A DNA stretch of 64,000 nt from assembly GCF_016892625.1 (NCBI RefSeq), contig NZ_JAFEMW010000004.1, positions 1 through 64,000 of the forward strand, in the 5' to 3' direction. Origin of the DNA: Brevibacterium sp. RIT 803 (GTDB lineage: Bacteria > Actinomycetota > Actinomycetes > Actinomycetales > Brevibacteriaceae). Shown here in pieces: positions 36,791 through 46,948 of this stretch. The notes below the pieces were generated by a model that had not been told where the DNA came from, ran no database searches, and saw only the letters and a list, made by a program, of their open reading frames with translations. A program made the position numbers and the translations under genes. Each line of letters opens with the position of its first letter. Position 1 is the first letter of the stretch.

Positions 36791-37465
36791 TCAGCCCTCC
36801 TTCGCGGCCGAGCGAACGAGAACGACTGCACCCTTGGGGCCAGGTACGGCACCCTTGATGAGCAGGAAGTTGTTCTCGGTATCCACGGCGTGGATCGTGA
36901 GGTTCTGGGTGGTGTGCTTGACTGCACCCATACGGCCGGCCATACGCATACCTTTGAACACGCGACCAGGGGTCGCGGCTCCGCCGATCGAACCCGGCTT
37001 GCGGTGGTTGCGGTGCGAACCGTGGGAGGCGCCGACGCCGTGGAAGCCATGACGCTTCATGACACCGGCGGTTCCCTTACCCTTGGTCTTTGCGGTCACA
37101 TCGACCTTGATCCCGGCGTCGAACGTATCGACTCCGAGTTCCTGACCCAGCGCGTAGTCAGCAGCATCTGCAGTGCGCAGCTCGACAAGGTGACGGCGTG
37201 GTGTCACGCCTGCCTTCTCGAAGTGACCTGCAGTGGGCTTGTTGACCTTGCGAGGATCAATTTCGCCGAACGCGATCTGCAGTGCGGGGTAACCGTCGGT
37301 TTCCTCGTTGCGGATCTGTGTCACGACGTTGCTGCCGGCGGCCACTACGGTCACCGGTACGAGATTGTTCTGCTCATCCCAAACCTGAGTCATGCCCAGC
37401 TTGGTTCCCAGAAGGCCCTTGACCTTGCGGGTGGTAGGGAGAGCTGATGAACGATTGTTCGCCAT
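36791..37465 (-). CDS. rplC: 50S ribosomal protein L3
   Basis: 224 residues. [18 protein letters not shown] is the family start, and the central [19 protein letters not shown] loop reaches the peptidyl-transferase centre. The chain ends in a typical basic strand ([16 protein letters not shown]). Confidence 0.97.
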   Translation of the reverse strand: MANNRSSALPTTRKVKGLLGTKLGMTQVWDEQNNLVPVTVVAAGSNVVTQIRNEETDGYPALQIAFGEIDPRKVNKPTAGHFEKAGVTPRRHLVELRTADAADYALGQELGVDTFDAGIKVDVTAKTKGKGTAGVMKRHGFHGVGASHGSHRNHRKPGSIGGAATPGRVFKGMRMAGRMGAVKHTTQNLTIHAVDTENNFLLIKGAVPGPKGAVVLVRSAAKEG

Positions 37466-37476
37466 GTCTGCCTCCC

Positions 37477-37785
37477 TTAGAGCTTGATCTCGATGTTGAC
37501 GTCGTCAGCAAGGTCGAGCCGCATGAGCGAATCGACTGCCTTCGGCGTCGGATCGACAATGTCGATCAGACGCTTGTGCGTGCGCATTTCGAAATGCTCA
37601 CGGCTGTCCTTGTACTTGTGTGGCGAACGGATGACGCAGTAAACGTTCTTCTCCGTTGGCAACGGCACGGGGCCCACAACAGTCGCACCTGCGCGAGTGA
37701 CGGTGTCCACGATCTTTCGTGCAGCACTGTCAATCACAGCGTGGTCGTACGACTTGAGCCGAATGCGGATCTTCTGTCCCGCCAT
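37477..37785 (-). CDS. rpsJ: 30S ribosomal protein S10
   Basis: 102 residues: [20 protein letters not shown] at the start and [19 protein letters not shown] with the loop that binds 16S rRNA in the head. It is the first gene of the S10 group. S10 is also the NusE antitermination factor. Confidence 0.97.
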   Translation of the reverse strand: MAGQKIRIRLKSYDHAVIDSAARKIVDTVTRAGATVVGPVPLPTEKNVYCVIRSPHKYKDSREHFEMRTHKRLIDIVDPTPKAVDSLMRLDLADDVNIEIKL

Positions 37786-38211
37786 GGCGTCGTCTCTTTC
37801 TTTAGTTACTTCCGGCCATCAACCAACAGTCGATCGGAATCTTCTGTGGTCTGTGCCGGCTGACCATGACCGACCCCCGAGGTCGGGCGTGTCGGCTAAT
37901 CCTTGCGGAGAATCTTTCGATTCTCGTTGAGGGCCGACGGCGCTTCTACTCATTGGCTGCTCGGTCCGAACCCGCTCAAGGCAGATTCATCGATCCGATA
38001 GTGTTCCGGACTGTTCGCGGTATCTCTACCGCAGTGCAGGGGTCAACGTCCAAAACGCAACTTCACTATCTTGTCACATAGCACTTCATCGGCGCAATTC
38101 CAGGCATCTGCGTTGTGAGGCATTTCATGATCGCACACAACCGGCAGTCAGCCAGGTCACTCCCCCACGACAGCCGGGCCGCTCACCGAGGATAGCCCCG
38201 TTGTGAATGCA
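37786..38211 (-). promoter_or_regulatory. Long upstream region and leader of the S10 operon
   Basis: No gene is visible in these 426 bases. Near rpsJ there are two hairpins: CCGACC/GGTCGG at 37870-37886 and GAGAATC/GATTCTC at 37908-37925. Both would lie in the 5' untranslated region of the minus-strand transcript and could take part in autoregulation. TTGACC and TAGAGAT near 38020-38050 may be promoter elements, but their spacing is not ideal. Confidence 0.45.
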
Positions 38212-38242
38212 CGGAACCCCGGCCCAAAGGACCGGGGTTCCG
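38212..38242 (-). terminator. Terminator after tuf
   Basis: CGGAACCCCGG (38212-38222) pairs with CCGGGGTTCCG (38232-38242), extended by two further pairs after a mismatch. It lies 62 bases beyond the tuf stop and separates the str operon from S10. Confidence 0.75.
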
Positions 38243-38304
38243 AATCGATCTGTCAGGACCGAAGTCCCGAACTCAAGGCCGAAGCCTCACAGACCGAAGG
38301 TATT

Positions 38305-39498
38305 TCAGGCGGTGATCTTGGTGACTCGACCAGCGCCGACGGTGCGTCCACCCTCACGGATAGCGAAGCGGAGGCCCTCCTCCATAGCGATCGGCTGGAT
38401 CAGCTCGACCGACATGTCGGTGTTGTCACCGGGCATGACCATCTCGGTGCCCTCAGGCAACGTGATGACGCCGGTGACGTCGGTGGTGCGGAAGTAGAAC
38501 TGAGGACGGTAGTTCGAGTAGAACGGGTTGTGACGCCCACCCTCGTCCTTGCTCAGGATGTAGACCTGGCCCTCGAAGCCGGTGTGAGGCGTAATCGAAC
38601 CTGGCTTGCAGATGACCTGGCCGCGCTCGACTTCTTCGCGCTTCGTTCCACGCAGGAGCAGTCCGACGTTCTCACCCGCACGAGCGTCGGGAAGAGTCTT
38701 ACGGAACATCTCGATTGCGGTGACGGTCGTCTTGGACGACTTCTCCTTGATGCCCACGATTTCGATGTCATCGTTAGGCAGCAGGACGCCGCGCTCCACA
38801 CGACCGGTGACGACGGTTCCACGACCGGTGATCGTGAAGACGTCTTCCACTGGCATGAGGAAGGGCTTGTCGATGTCGCGCTCCGGCTCGGGAACGTTGT
38901 CATCGACGGCCTGCATGAGGTCTTCGACGCTCTTGACCCACTTCTCGTCGCCTTCCAGCGCCTTGAGAGCGGACACAGGAATGACGGGAGCGTTGTCGCC
39001 GTCGAAGTCCTGGCTGGAGAGCAGATCGCGGACCTCGAAGTCGACGAGCTCGATGAGCTCCTCGTCATCGACCATGTCGGACTTGTTCAGTGCGACGACG
39101 ATGTAAGGCACACCAACCTGACGAGCGAGCAGAACGTGCTCACGAGTCTGCGGCATCGGACCGTCGGTAGCGGCAACCACGAGGATTGCGCCGTCCATCT
39201 GAGCAGCACCGGTAATCATGTTCTTGATGTAGTCGGCGTGACCAGGGGCATCGACGTGAGCGTAGTGACGCTTCTCGGTCTGGTATTCAACGTGCGAGAC
39301 GTTGATGGTGATGCCGCGCTCCTTCTCCTCAGGTGCGTTATCCACCTGGTCGAAGGCGCGAGCCTCATTGAGATCTGGGTACTTGTCCGCCAACACCTTG
39401 GTGATTGCGGCGGTCAAGGTGGTCTTTCCGTGGTCAACGTGGCCGATGGTGCCAATGTTGACGTGCGGCTTAGTCCTATCGAAACTAGCCTTTGCCAC
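38305..39498 (-). CDS. tuf: Elongation factor Tu
   Basis: 397 residues. GTPase motifs are GHVDHGKTT (G1), DAPGHADY (G3) and NKSDM (G4, with Ser in place of the more usual Cys). The start is GTG 39498 (translated [12 protein letters not shown]) after GAGGAGG; an upstream in-frame ATG would add MPTTRRNP without a site. It delivers aminoacyl-tRNA to the ribosome. It is the last gene of the str operon. Confidence 0.98.
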   Translation of the reverse strand: MAKASFDRTKPHVNIGTIGHVDHGKTTLTAAITKVLADKYPDLNEARAFDQVDNAPEEKERGITINVSHVEYQTEKRHYAHVDAPGHADYIKNMITGAAQMDGAILVVAATDGPMPQTREHVLLARQVGVPYIVVALNKSDMVDDEELIELVDFEVRDLLSSQDFDGDNAPVIPVSALKALEGDEKWVKSVEDLMQAVDDNVPEPERDIDKPFLMPVEDVFTITGRGTVVTGRVERGVLLPNDDIEIVGIKEKSSKTTVTAIEMFRKTLPDARAGENVGLLLRGTKREEVERGQVICKPGSITPHTGFEGQVYILSKDEGGRHNPFYSNYRPQFYFRTTDVTGVITLPEGTEMVMPGDNTDMSVELIQPIAMEEGLRFAIREGGRTVGAGRVTKITA

Positions 39499-39613
39499 TG
39501 GGTTCCTCCTCGTGGTTGGCAAAAGATATGCGGTTCATATCTTAGACCTTTGTTGGTTATCTTTCATTTCGGTGAACATGTTCTTGCTCACCGTGGCGAC
39601 CGGGGACCGGAGA

Positions 39614-41719
39614 TTACTCTCCGCCACGCATCTTCTGGACGATCTCCTCGGCGACTGCCTTGGGGACCTCCGCATAGCTGGAGAAAGTCATCGAGTACAC
39701 CGCACGGCCCTGGGTCTTCGACCGCAGATCACCGATGTAACCGAACATCTCCGACAACGGGACCACAGCCTTGACGACCTTCACACCGGAAGCGTCGTCC
39801 ATCGACTGGATCTGGCCACGTCGGGAATTGAGGTCGCCGATGACGTCTCCCATGTATTCCTCTGGGGTACGCACCTCGACGTCCATGACCGGTTCCAGCA
39901 GAACCGGCTTCGCCTTCTGAACGGCCTCCTTGAAGACCATCGAGCCGGCGATCTTGAATGCCATCTCCGAGGAGTCGACATCGTGGTAGGCGCCGTCGAT
40001 GAGTGTGGCTTTGACGCCAACCATCGGGTAACCGGCCAGCACACCAAGCTGCATGGCGTCCTGGATACCGGCGTCGACGCTCGGAATGTACTCGCGCGGA
40101 ATACGTCCGCCCGTGACGGCATTCTCGAACTCGTAGATCGTGTCGCCTTCGACCTCGAGAGGTTCGAAGGTGACCTGGACCTTCGCGAACTGTCCCGATC
40201 CACCCGTCTGCTTCTTGTGGGTGTAATCGTACTTTTCGACAGTGCGGCGAATGGTCTCACGGTAGGCGACCTGCGGCTTGCCGACGTTCGCCTCGACCTT
40301 GAACTCGCGACGCATACGGTCGACGAGGATGTCGAGGTGAAGTTCGCCCATTCCGCGGATGACGGTCTGACCCGTCTCCACATCGAGTTCGACCCGGTAT
40401 GTCGGGTCTTCCTTGACGAACTTCTGGATGGCGGCAGAGAGCTTCTCCTGGTCACTCTTGGTCTTGGGCTCAATGGCCACAGAGATGACCGGCTCAGGGA
40501 AGGTCATCGACTCGAGAGCGATCGGGGCGTTCGGATCGCACAGCGTGTCACCGGTGGTTGTCTCTTTGAGACCGATGAACGCATAGATGTGGCCGGCGAT
40601 GGCCTCTTCGACAGGGTTCTCCTTGTTGGAGTGCATCTGGAAGAGCTTGCCGACGCGCTCCTTCTTGCCGCTCGTCGAGTTGAGAACGGCCTCGCCCGAC
40701 TTCACCTGTCCGGAGTACACGCGGACGTAGGTCAGCGTGCCGAAGAACGGGTGGGTGGCAACCTTGAACGCGAGAGCCGAGAAAGGCTCGTCTTTGGAAG
40801 GCTTGCGAGTCAGCTTCTCGTCCTCGTCACGAGGGTTCTCACCGATCATGGGAGGAACCTCGAGAGGCGAAGGGAGGTAGTCGATGACGGCATTGAGCAT
40901 GGGCTGGACGCCCTTGTTCTTGTATGCCGAACCGCACATGACAGGGAAAGCCGTGGAGTTGACGACGAGGGAGCGGATGCCCTCCTTGATCTCGGCAATC
41001 GAGATCTCTTCGCCCTCAAGGTACTTCTCCATGAGTTCGTCAGTGGCTTCAGCAACATCCTCGATGAGCTTGGCGCGGTACTCGACTGCCTTGTCCTGGA
41101 GATCATCTGGGATCTCGATCTCGGTCATGTCCTGACCCTTCTTGGACTCATCAGGCCAGATGTAGGCCTTCATCTCAAGAAGGTCGACGACCCCAGCGAA
41201 CTCCGACTCGGAACCGATAGGCAGCTGAATGACCAGCGGCTTGGCGCCGAGGCGTTCGCGGATGGTGTCGACGGTGAAGTAGAAGTCAGCACCGAGCTTG
41301 TCCATCTTGTTGACGAAGCACACGCGCGGCACGTCGTACTTGTCAGCCTGACGCCACACGGTCTCGGACTGCGGTTCAACGCCTTCCTTGCCATCGAAGA
41401 CGGCGACGGCGCCATCGAGGACGCGCAGTGAGCGCTCAACCTCGACGGTGAAGTCGACGTGGCCCGGGGTGTCGATGATGTTGATCTGGTTGTCGTGCCA
41501 GTAGCAGGTGGTGGCAGCCGACGTGATCGTGATGCCGCGTTCCTGCTCCTGGTCCATCCAGTCCATCGTCGAGGCACCATCGTGCGTCTCGCCGATCTTG
41601 TAGTTCACACCGGTGTAGTAAAGGATGCGTTCGGTTGTGGTGGTCTTACCGGCATCGATGTGGGCCATGATGCCGATGTTGCGGACCTTATTCAGGTCGG
41701 TGAGCACGTCAAGTGCCAC
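39614..41719 (-). CDS. fusA: Elongation factor G
   Basis: 701 residues, five domains. GTPase motifs [17 protein letters not shown] and NKMDK lie in domain I, and [17 protein letters not shown] lies in domain III where fusidic-acid changes cluster. It drives translocation and, with RRF, recycling. The start codon is GTG 41719. A plus-strand open frame of more than 700 codons opposite it is a shadow. Confidence 0.98.
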   Translation of the reverse strand: MALDVLTDLNKVRNIGIMAHIDAGKTTTTERILYYTGVNYKIGETHDGASTMDWMDQEQERGITITSAATTCYWHDNQINIIDTPGHVDFTVEVERSLRVLDGAVAVFDGKEGVEPQSETVWRQADKYDVPRVCFVNKMDKLGADFYFTVDTIRERLGAKPLVIQLPIGSESEFAGVVDLLEMKAYIWPDESKKGQDMTEIEIPDDLQDKAVEYRAKLIEDVAEATDELMEKYLEGEEISIAEIKEGIRSLVVNSTAFPVMCGSAYKNKGVQPMLNAVIDYLPSPLEVPPMIGENPRDEDEKLTRKPSKDEPFSALAFKVATHPFFGTLTYVRVYSGQVKSGEAVLNSTSGKKERVGKLFQMHSNKENPVEEAIAGHIYAFIGLKETTTGDTLCDPNAPIALESMTFPEPVISVAIEPKTKSDQEKLSAAIQKFVKEDPTYRVELDVETGQTVIRGMGELHLDILVDRMRREFKVEANVGKPQVAYRETIRRTVEKYDYTHKKQTGGSGQFAKVQVTFEPLEVEGDTIYEFENAVTGGRIPREYIPSVDAGIQDAMQLGVLAGYPMVGVKATLIDGAYHDVDSSEMAFKIAGSMVFKEAVQKAKPVLLEPVMDVEVRTPEEYMGDVIGDLNSRRGQIQSMDDASGVKVVKAVVPLSEMFGYIGDLRSKTQGRAVYSMTFSSYAEVPKAVAEEIVQKMRGGE

Positions 41720-41817
41720 GGTGTCTCTCTCTCACTCGATGATGTGATCGGCTCCCCCGCTGCCTGGCCGGCAGACGCCGCAAGACGCCTGCCGGCCAGG
41801 GTTCCGGAGAGGAACGA

Positions 41818-42288
41818 TTACCAGCGGTAGTGGGCGAAGGCCTTGTTGGACTCGGCCATCTTGTGGGTGTCTTCGCGACGCTTCACAGCGGCGCCGAGGC
41901 CGTTGCTCGCGTCGAGAATCTCATTCATGAGGCGTTCGGTCATCGTCTTCTCACGACGCTGGCGGGAGTAAGCCACGAGCCAGCGCAGTGCCAAAGTCGT
42001 CGAACGAACCGGACGGACATCAACCGGAACCTGGTAGGTCGCGCCACCGACACGGCGAGAGCGAACCTCGAGGGATGGGCGGATGTTGTCGAGAGCCTTC
42101 TTCAGGTTGACAACTGGGTCATTGCCGTTCTTCTCACGGGTACCTTCGAGAGCACCGTAGACGATGCGCTCAGCGGTCGAGCGCTTTCCGTCGAGCAGGA
42201 TCTTGTTGATCAGCTGCGTGACGATCGGCGAACTGAAGACCGGGTCAATGACGATCGGTCGCTTTGGTGCAGGACCTTTACGTGGCAT
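41818..42288 (-). CDS. rpsG: 30S ribosomal protein S7
   Basis: 156 residues: [18 protein letters not shown], then [20 protein letters not shown] and [21 protein letters not shown]7 nucleates assembly of the 30S head. It overlaps rpsL by one base. Confidence 0.97.
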   Translation of the reverse strand: MPRKGPAPKRPIVIDPVFSSPIVTQLINKILLDGKRSTAERIVYGALEGTREKNGNDPVVNLKKALDNIRPSLEVRSRRVGGATYQVPVDVRPVRSTTLALRWLVAYSRQRREKTMTERLMNEILDASNGLGAAVKRREDTHKMAESNKAFAHYRW

Positions 42289-42662
42289 TACTTCTTCTCC
42301 CTCTTCGCACCGTACTTGCTGCGTGCCTGCTGGCGGCCCTTGACACCCTGGGTGTCAAGCGAACCGCGAACGATTCGGTAGCGCACACCTGGCAGGTCCT
42401 TGACACGACCACCGCGCACGAGCACGATCGAGTGCTCCTGCAGGTTGTGTCCTTCGCCTGGAATGTAGGCAGTCACTTCGATCTGGCTCGAAAGTTTGAC
42501 ACGAGCGACCTTGCGAAGAGCCGAGTTCGGCTTCTTAGGTGTAGTGGTGTACACACGGGTGCACACCCCACGACGCTGCGGGCTGCTCTTCAGAGCAGGA
42601 GCGTCGGATCCTGCGGATTTGACATGTCGTCCCTTGCGGACGAGCTGCTGGATTGTCGGCAC
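42288..42662 (-). CDS. rpsL: 30S ribosomal protein S12
   Basis: 124 residues. Residues tied to streptomycin resistance are wild type: the Lys pair in [18 protein letters not shown] and the Lys in [12 protein letters not shown]. The start is GTG 42662 with GGAGAA eight bases upstream. A four-codon reading frame (MENA) overlaps the start as TAGTG, probably by chance. It heads the str operon. Confidence 0.97.
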   Translation of the reverse strand: MPTIQQLVRKGRHVKSAGSDAPALKSSPQRRGVCTRVYTTTPKKPNSALRKVARVKLSSQIEVTAYIPGEGHNLQEHSIVLVRGGRVKDLPGVRYRIVRGSLDTQGVKGRQQARSKYGAKREKK

Positions 42663-43150
42663 TAAGCGTTCTCCATTTGCTTCTCGATAGACCTAATTCC
42701 CAACGTTGGCCATGGCATCAGCCATGTTTGTGAACCGTGGGACATATCCGACTGAACACCGGGTGAAGCTTCACGCCCGATGCCAGTATTCGCGCGACGG
42801 CATGAACCCTGCACTCGGGTGTGTCGCAATGACACAGCACCTATGCAGAATGACACGTCGGCGGCCTGCCTCTGGCGAATTCTCACAATGGGTCCGGATC
42901 TCACAAAACATCCGGTATGGTCGTTCGCCGACGCAGATAACACAATCAGTCGCATCCTAGAATATCGCGGTCTGCCGCATCTGGTCAAAACCAGCCGCTG
43001 TGCGTTGCACGACACAACCACCGCCACCCGGCGCAGGAACCCTCTCCTCTGGTGCTCCTGCTCTTCTCGGACCGGAGCCCGAGCTCATCGCGACCGAGGT
43101 CCGAGGCCGAAAGCCCCCGGTAGCCTTGCGCACCCGAGACATTCGCTTCC
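42663..43150. promoter_or_regulatory. Intergenic region upstream of rpsL and furA
   Basis: These 488 bases lie between divergent rpsL and furA and must hold the str operon promoter. They contain a 17-base inverted repeat, TGTGTC-gcaat-GACACA, near 42820-42836. They also contain TAGAAT at 42957-42962. I see no convincing gene; the open frames crossing it lack ribosome sites and homology. Confidence 0.45.
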
Positions 43151-43188
43151 TTGACTCATTCAAGAAAAGGCGGCAAGCTGTTGCTGTG
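43151..43188 (+). promoter_or_regulatory. furA promoter and probable FurA operator
   Basis: TTGACT (43151-43156) is a near-perfect -35. Seventeen bases later CAAGCT (43174-43179) can serve as -10, and GTG 43186 follows after six bases, so furA looks leaderless. The AT-rich spacer CATTCAAGAAAAGG resembles the AT-rich operator described upstream of actinobacterial furA genes. Confidence 0.5.
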
Positions 43189-43662
43189 GCTGAGAACAAG
43201 GATAGGCACGAGTCGGAACCGACCGCAGCACTGCGGGAGAGTTCCCTTCGCGTGACGAAACAGAGAGTCGCAGTTCTCGCAGCTGTGTGCGACCACCAGC
43301 ATGCAGACACAGAGACTGTCATCCGCGCTGTTCGAGAGATCCTCCCCGAGGTATCGCATCAGGCGGTGTACGACTCGCTGCACACACTCACCGAAGTCGG
43401 ACTCGTGCGGTGCATTCAGCCGTCCGGGTCTGTGGCCCGTTACGAGCGACGCATCGGGGACAATCATCATCACCTCGTGTGCCGCTCGTGCAATCTCATC
43501 GTCGACGTCGACTGTGCGGTCGGGCAGGCCCCCTGCTTGACCCCTTCACACGACGCTGGTTTCGTCATCGAACAGGCCGAAGTCACTTTCTGGGGCCTGT
43601 GTCCTGACTGCGCTGTGTCTGCAGCGTCTTCGGGCAGCACCGAACCCGCCTCGGCGGTCTGA
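43186..43662 (+). CDS. furA: Fur family regulator FurA
   Basis: 158 residues. The winged helix includes LRVTKQRVAVLAAVCDHQHA and VSHQAVYDSLHTLTEVGLVR. Metal sites are visible in GDNHHHLVCRSCN and the C-terminal CPDC, matching the two CxxC zinc ligands of Fur proteins. In mycobacteria and Streptomyces FurA represses katG and itself and is released by peroxide. GTG 43186 gives the usual family length; an open frame extending to 43000 adds low-complexity residues and ignores the promoter. katG follows 78 bases downstream. Confidence 0.93.
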   Translation: MAENKDRHESEPTAALRESSLRVTKQRVAVLAAVCDHQHADTETVIRAVREILPEVSHQAVYDSLHTLTEVGLVRCIQPSGSVARYERRIGDNHHHLVCRSCNLIVDVDCAVGQAPCLTPSHDAGFVIEQAEVTFWGLCPDCAVSAASSGSTEPASAV

Positions 43663-43740
43663 GCCGATCCACTCAACGACAAAGCCACACCTTTGTCTTC
43701 AACCGGGTCCTGACGGGGACTCGAAAGTGAAAGGAATACT

Positions 43741-45951
43741 ATGACCGATACTTCCACCGCCGGCGGCTGTCCAGTCGTCCACACCACCTCGGCTGCGGCG
43801 ACGGCGCCCGATGCCGACTCGCTGGTCGATCCCAGCCAGGGCGATGCCAACTCGCACTGGTGGCCGAATCGCCTCAACCTCAAGATCTTGGCCAAGAACC
43901 AGCCAGCTCGCGACCCGATGGACGAAGGCTTCGACTACGACACCGAGTTCGCCAGCCTCGACTACTACGCACTCAAGGCCGACATCGAAGAGCTGCAGAA
44001 GACGAACGCCGACTGGTGGTCGGCTGATTTCGGTCACTACGGCCCGTTCATGATCCGCATGGCCTGGCACTCCGCAGGCACTTACCGAGTCCAGGACGGA
44101 CGCGGCGGCGGCGGCGAAGGGCAGCAGCGTTTCGCGCCTCTGAATTCCTGGCCCGACAACGTGGGTCTCGACAAAGCCCGTCGACTGCTCTGGCCGGTCA
44201 AGAAGAAGTACGGCAAGAAGATCTCATGGGCCGACCTATTCATCCTCGCCGGAAACGTAGGTCTCGAGTCCATGGGCTTCAAGACTTTCGGCTACGCCGG
44301 TGGCCGCAAGGACGTGTGGGAACCCGACAATGACGTCTACTGGGGCTCCGAGACCGAATGGCTGGGCACCGACAAGCGCTATGTGGGCAACCGCGAGCTG
44401 CAGAAGCCGCTGGCGGCAACGACCATGGGTCTCATCTACGTCAATCCTGAGGGCCCAGAGGGCAAACCGGATCCGCTGGCCGCGGCCATCGACATCCGCG
44501 AGACCTTCGGTCGCATGGCCATGGACGACGAGGAGACAGTCGCTCTCATCGCAGGTGGACACACCTTCGGCAAGACCCACGGCGCAGCACCCGAGTCACA
44601 CAAGGGCGGAGATCCGGAAGCAGCACCGATCGAGGAGCAGGGCCTGGGTTGGAAGTCCGACTTCGGCACCGGCCAGGGCAATGACACCGTCGGCAGCGGT
44701 ATCGAGGTCACGTGGACCTACCACCCCACTCGGTGGGACAACGAGTTCTTCCACATCCTCTTCGCCTACGAATGGGAGGTCTTCGAGAACGAAGGCGGAC
44801 ACCTGCAGTGGCGCCCAGTCGACGGCGGCGGCGATGACATGGTTCCGATGGCTCAGGGCGACGGACGCCGCGAGCCCCGCATGCTCACAACCGACCTTTC
44901 GCTGCGTTTCGACCCCATCTATGGTGAGATCTCGCGTCGCTTCAAAGACGACCAGAAGGCCTTCGAGGATGCCTTCGCCCGCGCCTGGTTCAAGCTCACT
45001 CACCGAGACATGGGCCCGTCCACTCGCTATCTCGGACCCGAGGTCCCCAGCGAAGAGCTCATCTGGCAGGATCCGGTCCCGGCCGGCACACCGTTGGCTG
45101 AGAGCCAGCTCGAGGCCGTCAAGACTGCCCTGCGCGAATCCGGACTGAGCGTCTCCCAGCTCGTCTCAACCACCTGGGCCGCAGCATCATCCCACCGAGT
45201 CTCCGACTTCCGCGGCGGAGTCAACGGCGGACGCCTGCGCCTCGAACCGCAGAAGAGTTGGGAAGTCAACGAGCCCGCGAAGCTGGCCGAGGTCATCACC
45301 GTCCTCGAAGGCATCGCAGCGGACACCGGCGCAACGTTCGCCGATGTCCTGGCGATCGCCGGCGGCGTCGGCATCGAAACCGCGGCGAAGGCCGCCGGCC
45401 ATGATGTCAGTGTTCCGGTCACGACCGGCCGCGGTGACGCGACCCAGGAGCAGACCGACGTCGATTCGTTCTCCTACCTGGAGCCGACTCACGACGGGTT
45501 CCGCAACTATCTCACCGAGGATCTTCCGCTCTCGGCCGAGTACCTCCTCCTGGACAGGGCGAGCCTGCTGGGTCTGACCCCGTCGGAGCTGACCGTTCTC
45601 ATCGGCGGACTGCGCGTCCTCGGCGCGAACTACGAAGACTCCGAGCTCGGCGTGTTCACCGACCGTCCCGGCGAGCTGACGAACGATTTCTTCGTCAACC
45701 TCCTGGAACTGGGCAACGTCTGGAAGCCGATCGGACCGTCCGAATCCGCCACTGTCTACGAGTGCTTCTCCCCCGAGGGAGAGAAGCTGTGGACCGGAAG
45801 CCGTATCGACCTGCTCTTCGGTGCCAACTCCGAGCTGCGCGCCATCGCCGAGGTCTACGCCTCCGATGACGCCCAGGAGAAGTTCGTCAACGACTTCGTC
45901 AAGGCCTGGAGCAAGCTCGTCGAAGCAGACCGCTTCGATCTGCACCGCTGA
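43741..45951 (+). CDS. katG: Catalase-peroxidase
   Basis: 736 residues, two fused peroxidase-like halves. Distal haem-pocket residues are Arg106, Trp109 and His110 in [13 protein letters not shown]; the proximal His is in [11 protein letters not shown]. The Tyr in [10 protein letters not shown] and the Met in [11 protein letters not shown], with the distal Trp, form the crosslinked adduct needed for catalase activity. The serine equivalent to the isoniazid-linked position is in [20 protein letters not shown] precedes the ATG. It removes hydrogen peroxide and forms an operon with furA. Confidence 0.98.
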   Translation: MTDTSTAGGCPVVHTTSAAATAPDADSLVDPSQGDANSHWWPNRLNLKILAKNQPARDPMDEGFDYDTEFASLDYYALKADIEELQKTNADWWSADFGHYGPFMIRMAWHSAGTYRVQDGRGGGGEGQQRFAPLNSWPDNVGLDKARRLLWPVKKKYGKKISWADLFILAGNVGLESMGFKTFGYAGGRKDVWEPDNDVYWGSETEWLGTDKRYVGNRELQKPLAATTMGLIYVNPEGPEGKPDPLAAAIDIRETFGRMAMDDEETVALIAGGHTFGKTHGAAPESHKGGDPEAAPIEEQGLGWKSDFGTGQGNDTVGSGIEVTWTYHPTRWDNEFFHILFAYEWEVFENEGGHLQWRPVDGGGDDMVPMAQGDGRREPRMLTTDLSLRFDPIYGEISRRFKDDQKAFEDAFARAWFKLTHRDMGPSTRYLGPEVPSEELIWQDPVPAGTPLAESQLEAVKTALRESGLSVSQLVSTTWAAASSHRVSDFRGGVNGGRLRLEPQKSWEVNEPAKLAEVITVLEGIAADTGATFADVLAIAGGVGIETAAKAAGHDVSVPVTTGRGDATQEQTDVDSFSYLEPTHDGFRNYLTEDLPLSAEYLLLDRASLLGLTPSELTVLIGGLRVLGANYEDSELGVFTDRPGELTNDFFVNLLELGNVWKPIGPSESATVYECFSPEGEKLWTGSRIDLLFGANSELRAIAEVYASDDAQEKFVNDFVKAWSKLVEADRFDLHR

Positions 45952-45967
45952 GTGATCTGATAACGCA

Positions 45968-46008
45968 CGACTGTGCCCCCACCACGATCAGTGATGGGGG
46001 CACAGTCG
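45968..46008. terminator. Bidirectional terminator between katG and the microprotein gene
   Basis: CGACTGTGCCCCCA (45968-45981) pairs with TGGGGGCACAGTCG (45995-46008). It lies 16 bases after katG and 45 bases after the converging small gene, so it can serve both. Confidence 0.78.
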
Positions 46009-46053
46009 TATCCGGGATGGGACCTGGCCCCTGCTGGCCACCACCCTGTCGCC

Positions 46054-46125
46054 TCATCCCTGTTGCCCGGCTCTGGGAGTGACCGGCCAGAAGTTGGGAA
46101 GGTTCGGATTCTGGTTGTCTGCCAT
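46054..46125 (-). CDS. Putative 23-residue microprotein
   Basis: A 23-codon frame starting MADNQNPNLPNFW and ending AGQQG. The support is its translation signal: AAGGAGG five bases before the ATG, the strongest possible site and far better than most genes nearby. TTGCGA, 18 bases, TGGAAT upstream (minus strand) could be its promoter, and a shared hairpin lies downstream. The product is hydrophilic, rich in Asn, Pro and Gln, with Phe-Trp-Pro in the middle, no membrane segment and no cysteines. It is too short for usual gene calling. I do not recognise a family; expression is unproven. Confidence 0.55.
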   Translation of the reverse strand: MADNQNPNLPNFWPVTPRAGQQG

Positions 46126-46251
46126 GGAACCTCCTTAGCAGTCAGTGATTCCACTCTCGTGTGCTGTGCTGTCGCAAGTCCCAGTCACGGCTGTGTCCAG
46201 CCAGTGCGACTTGGCGGCGTCCGATCTCAACGGCAGATGTGTGGTCCCCGC

Positions 46252-46267
46252 TACACTGGACGTCATG
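46252..46267 (+). promoter_or_regulatory. -10 box of a leaderless promoter for the DUF1707 gene
   Basis: TACACT at 46252-46257, seven bases, then ATG 46265. There is no ribosome binding site. The box and spacing are identical to those before the MarR gene. Confidence 0.55.
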
Positions 46268-46948
46268 GCCAAAGAAGATTCCCCGCATTCGCCCGCGCCC
46301 CGCATCCGAGCCTCTGACAAGGACCGCGACGCCGTTCTCGGAGTCATCACCGACGCGGTCAGCAACGGTCGACTCGACTCGGAAGAGACCGCCGAACGTC
46401 AGGATGAGGCGATTTCAGCGAAGTACCTCGACGAACTGATGCCGCTCATCGTCGATCTGCCCGAAGGACACGAGCTCTACCGCGCCCTGGCGCGCCAGAC
46501 CGGCGGAACAACCGCGGGAACATCACTCGCCCGCAGCGCTGGACCCACCTCGCTGGCTCCGATAGCGGAACCGGGCACAGCGAAGCCGATGAACTCGGTG
46601 GCCATCATGTCCGGGCGCGAACTCGATGTGCCAGCCGGCACGGCCGAGGTGACGACCTACTCGCTCATGGGCGGCGACAACATCGACCTGTGCGACGTCA
46701 TGGGTCCGGGAGTCACCGTGTCACTGACCTCGTATTCGATGATGGCCGGCCACGACATCTACGTCCCTCCGGGCGTGCGGATCCGCGACGACACAATCAA
46801 CATCATGGCCGGCAATGAGATCCGCGGCTCCGCCAAAGGAGACGGATCGAACGGGACGCTCATCCTCAAAGGCGTCTCTGTCATGGCCGGTCACGACGTG
46901 CATTTGGCCAAAGGCTACCGAGCAAAGGATCAGGGGCAATTGGAATGA
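46265..46948 (+). CDS. DUF1707 and LiaF-like envelope-response protein
   Basis: A 227-residue soluble protein. Residues about 13-65 are a DUF1707 domain (IRASDKDRDAVLGVI, then GRLDSEETAERQDEA and LPLIVDLP-like end). After a linker, the C-terminal 110 residues show a repeating beta pattern (SVAIMSGRELDVPAG, SLMGGDNIDLCDVMG, SMMAGHDIYVPPG, NIMAGNEIRG, SVMAGHDV), typical of the LiaF/DUF2154-like solenoid linked in Firmicutes to cell-envelope stress sensing. No transmembrane helix is present. The last bases overlap pfkA as ATGA. Function in actinobacteria is unknown; a link to pfkA rests only on the overlap. Confidence 0.8.
   Translation: MAKEDSPHSPAPRIRASDKDRDAVLGVITDAVSNGRLDSEETAERQDEAISAKYLDELMPLIVDLPEGHELYRALARQTGGTTAGTSLARSAGPTSLAPIAEPGTAKPMNSVAIMSGRELDVPAGTAEVTTYSLMGGDNIDLCDVMGPGVTVSLTSYSMMAGHDIYVPPGVRIRDDTINIMAGNEIRGSAKGDGSNGTLILKGVSVMAGHDVHLAKGYRAKDQGQLE

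Noticed and set aside
38203..39774. Open plus-strand frame of about 523 codons opposite tuf
   Set aside because: Crosses the tuf terminator hairpin and mirrors tuf codons; no start signal.
39302..41431. Open plus-strand frame of about 709 codons opposite fusA
   Set aside because: It mirrors the third-position GC bias of fusA, has no ribosome site and shows no protein-like motif. The minus-strand gene is unmistakable.
42666..42680. Four-codon leader peptide (MENA) overlapping the rpsL start
   Set aside because: No ribosome site of its own and no regulatory codons; most likely chance around the GGAGAA site of rpsL.
42820..42836. TGTGTC-gcaat-GACACA inverted repeat as a regulator site
   Set aside because: It lies over 300 bases from furA and about 160 from rpsL with no promoter boxes nearby that I trust; kept only as a note in the intergenic entry.
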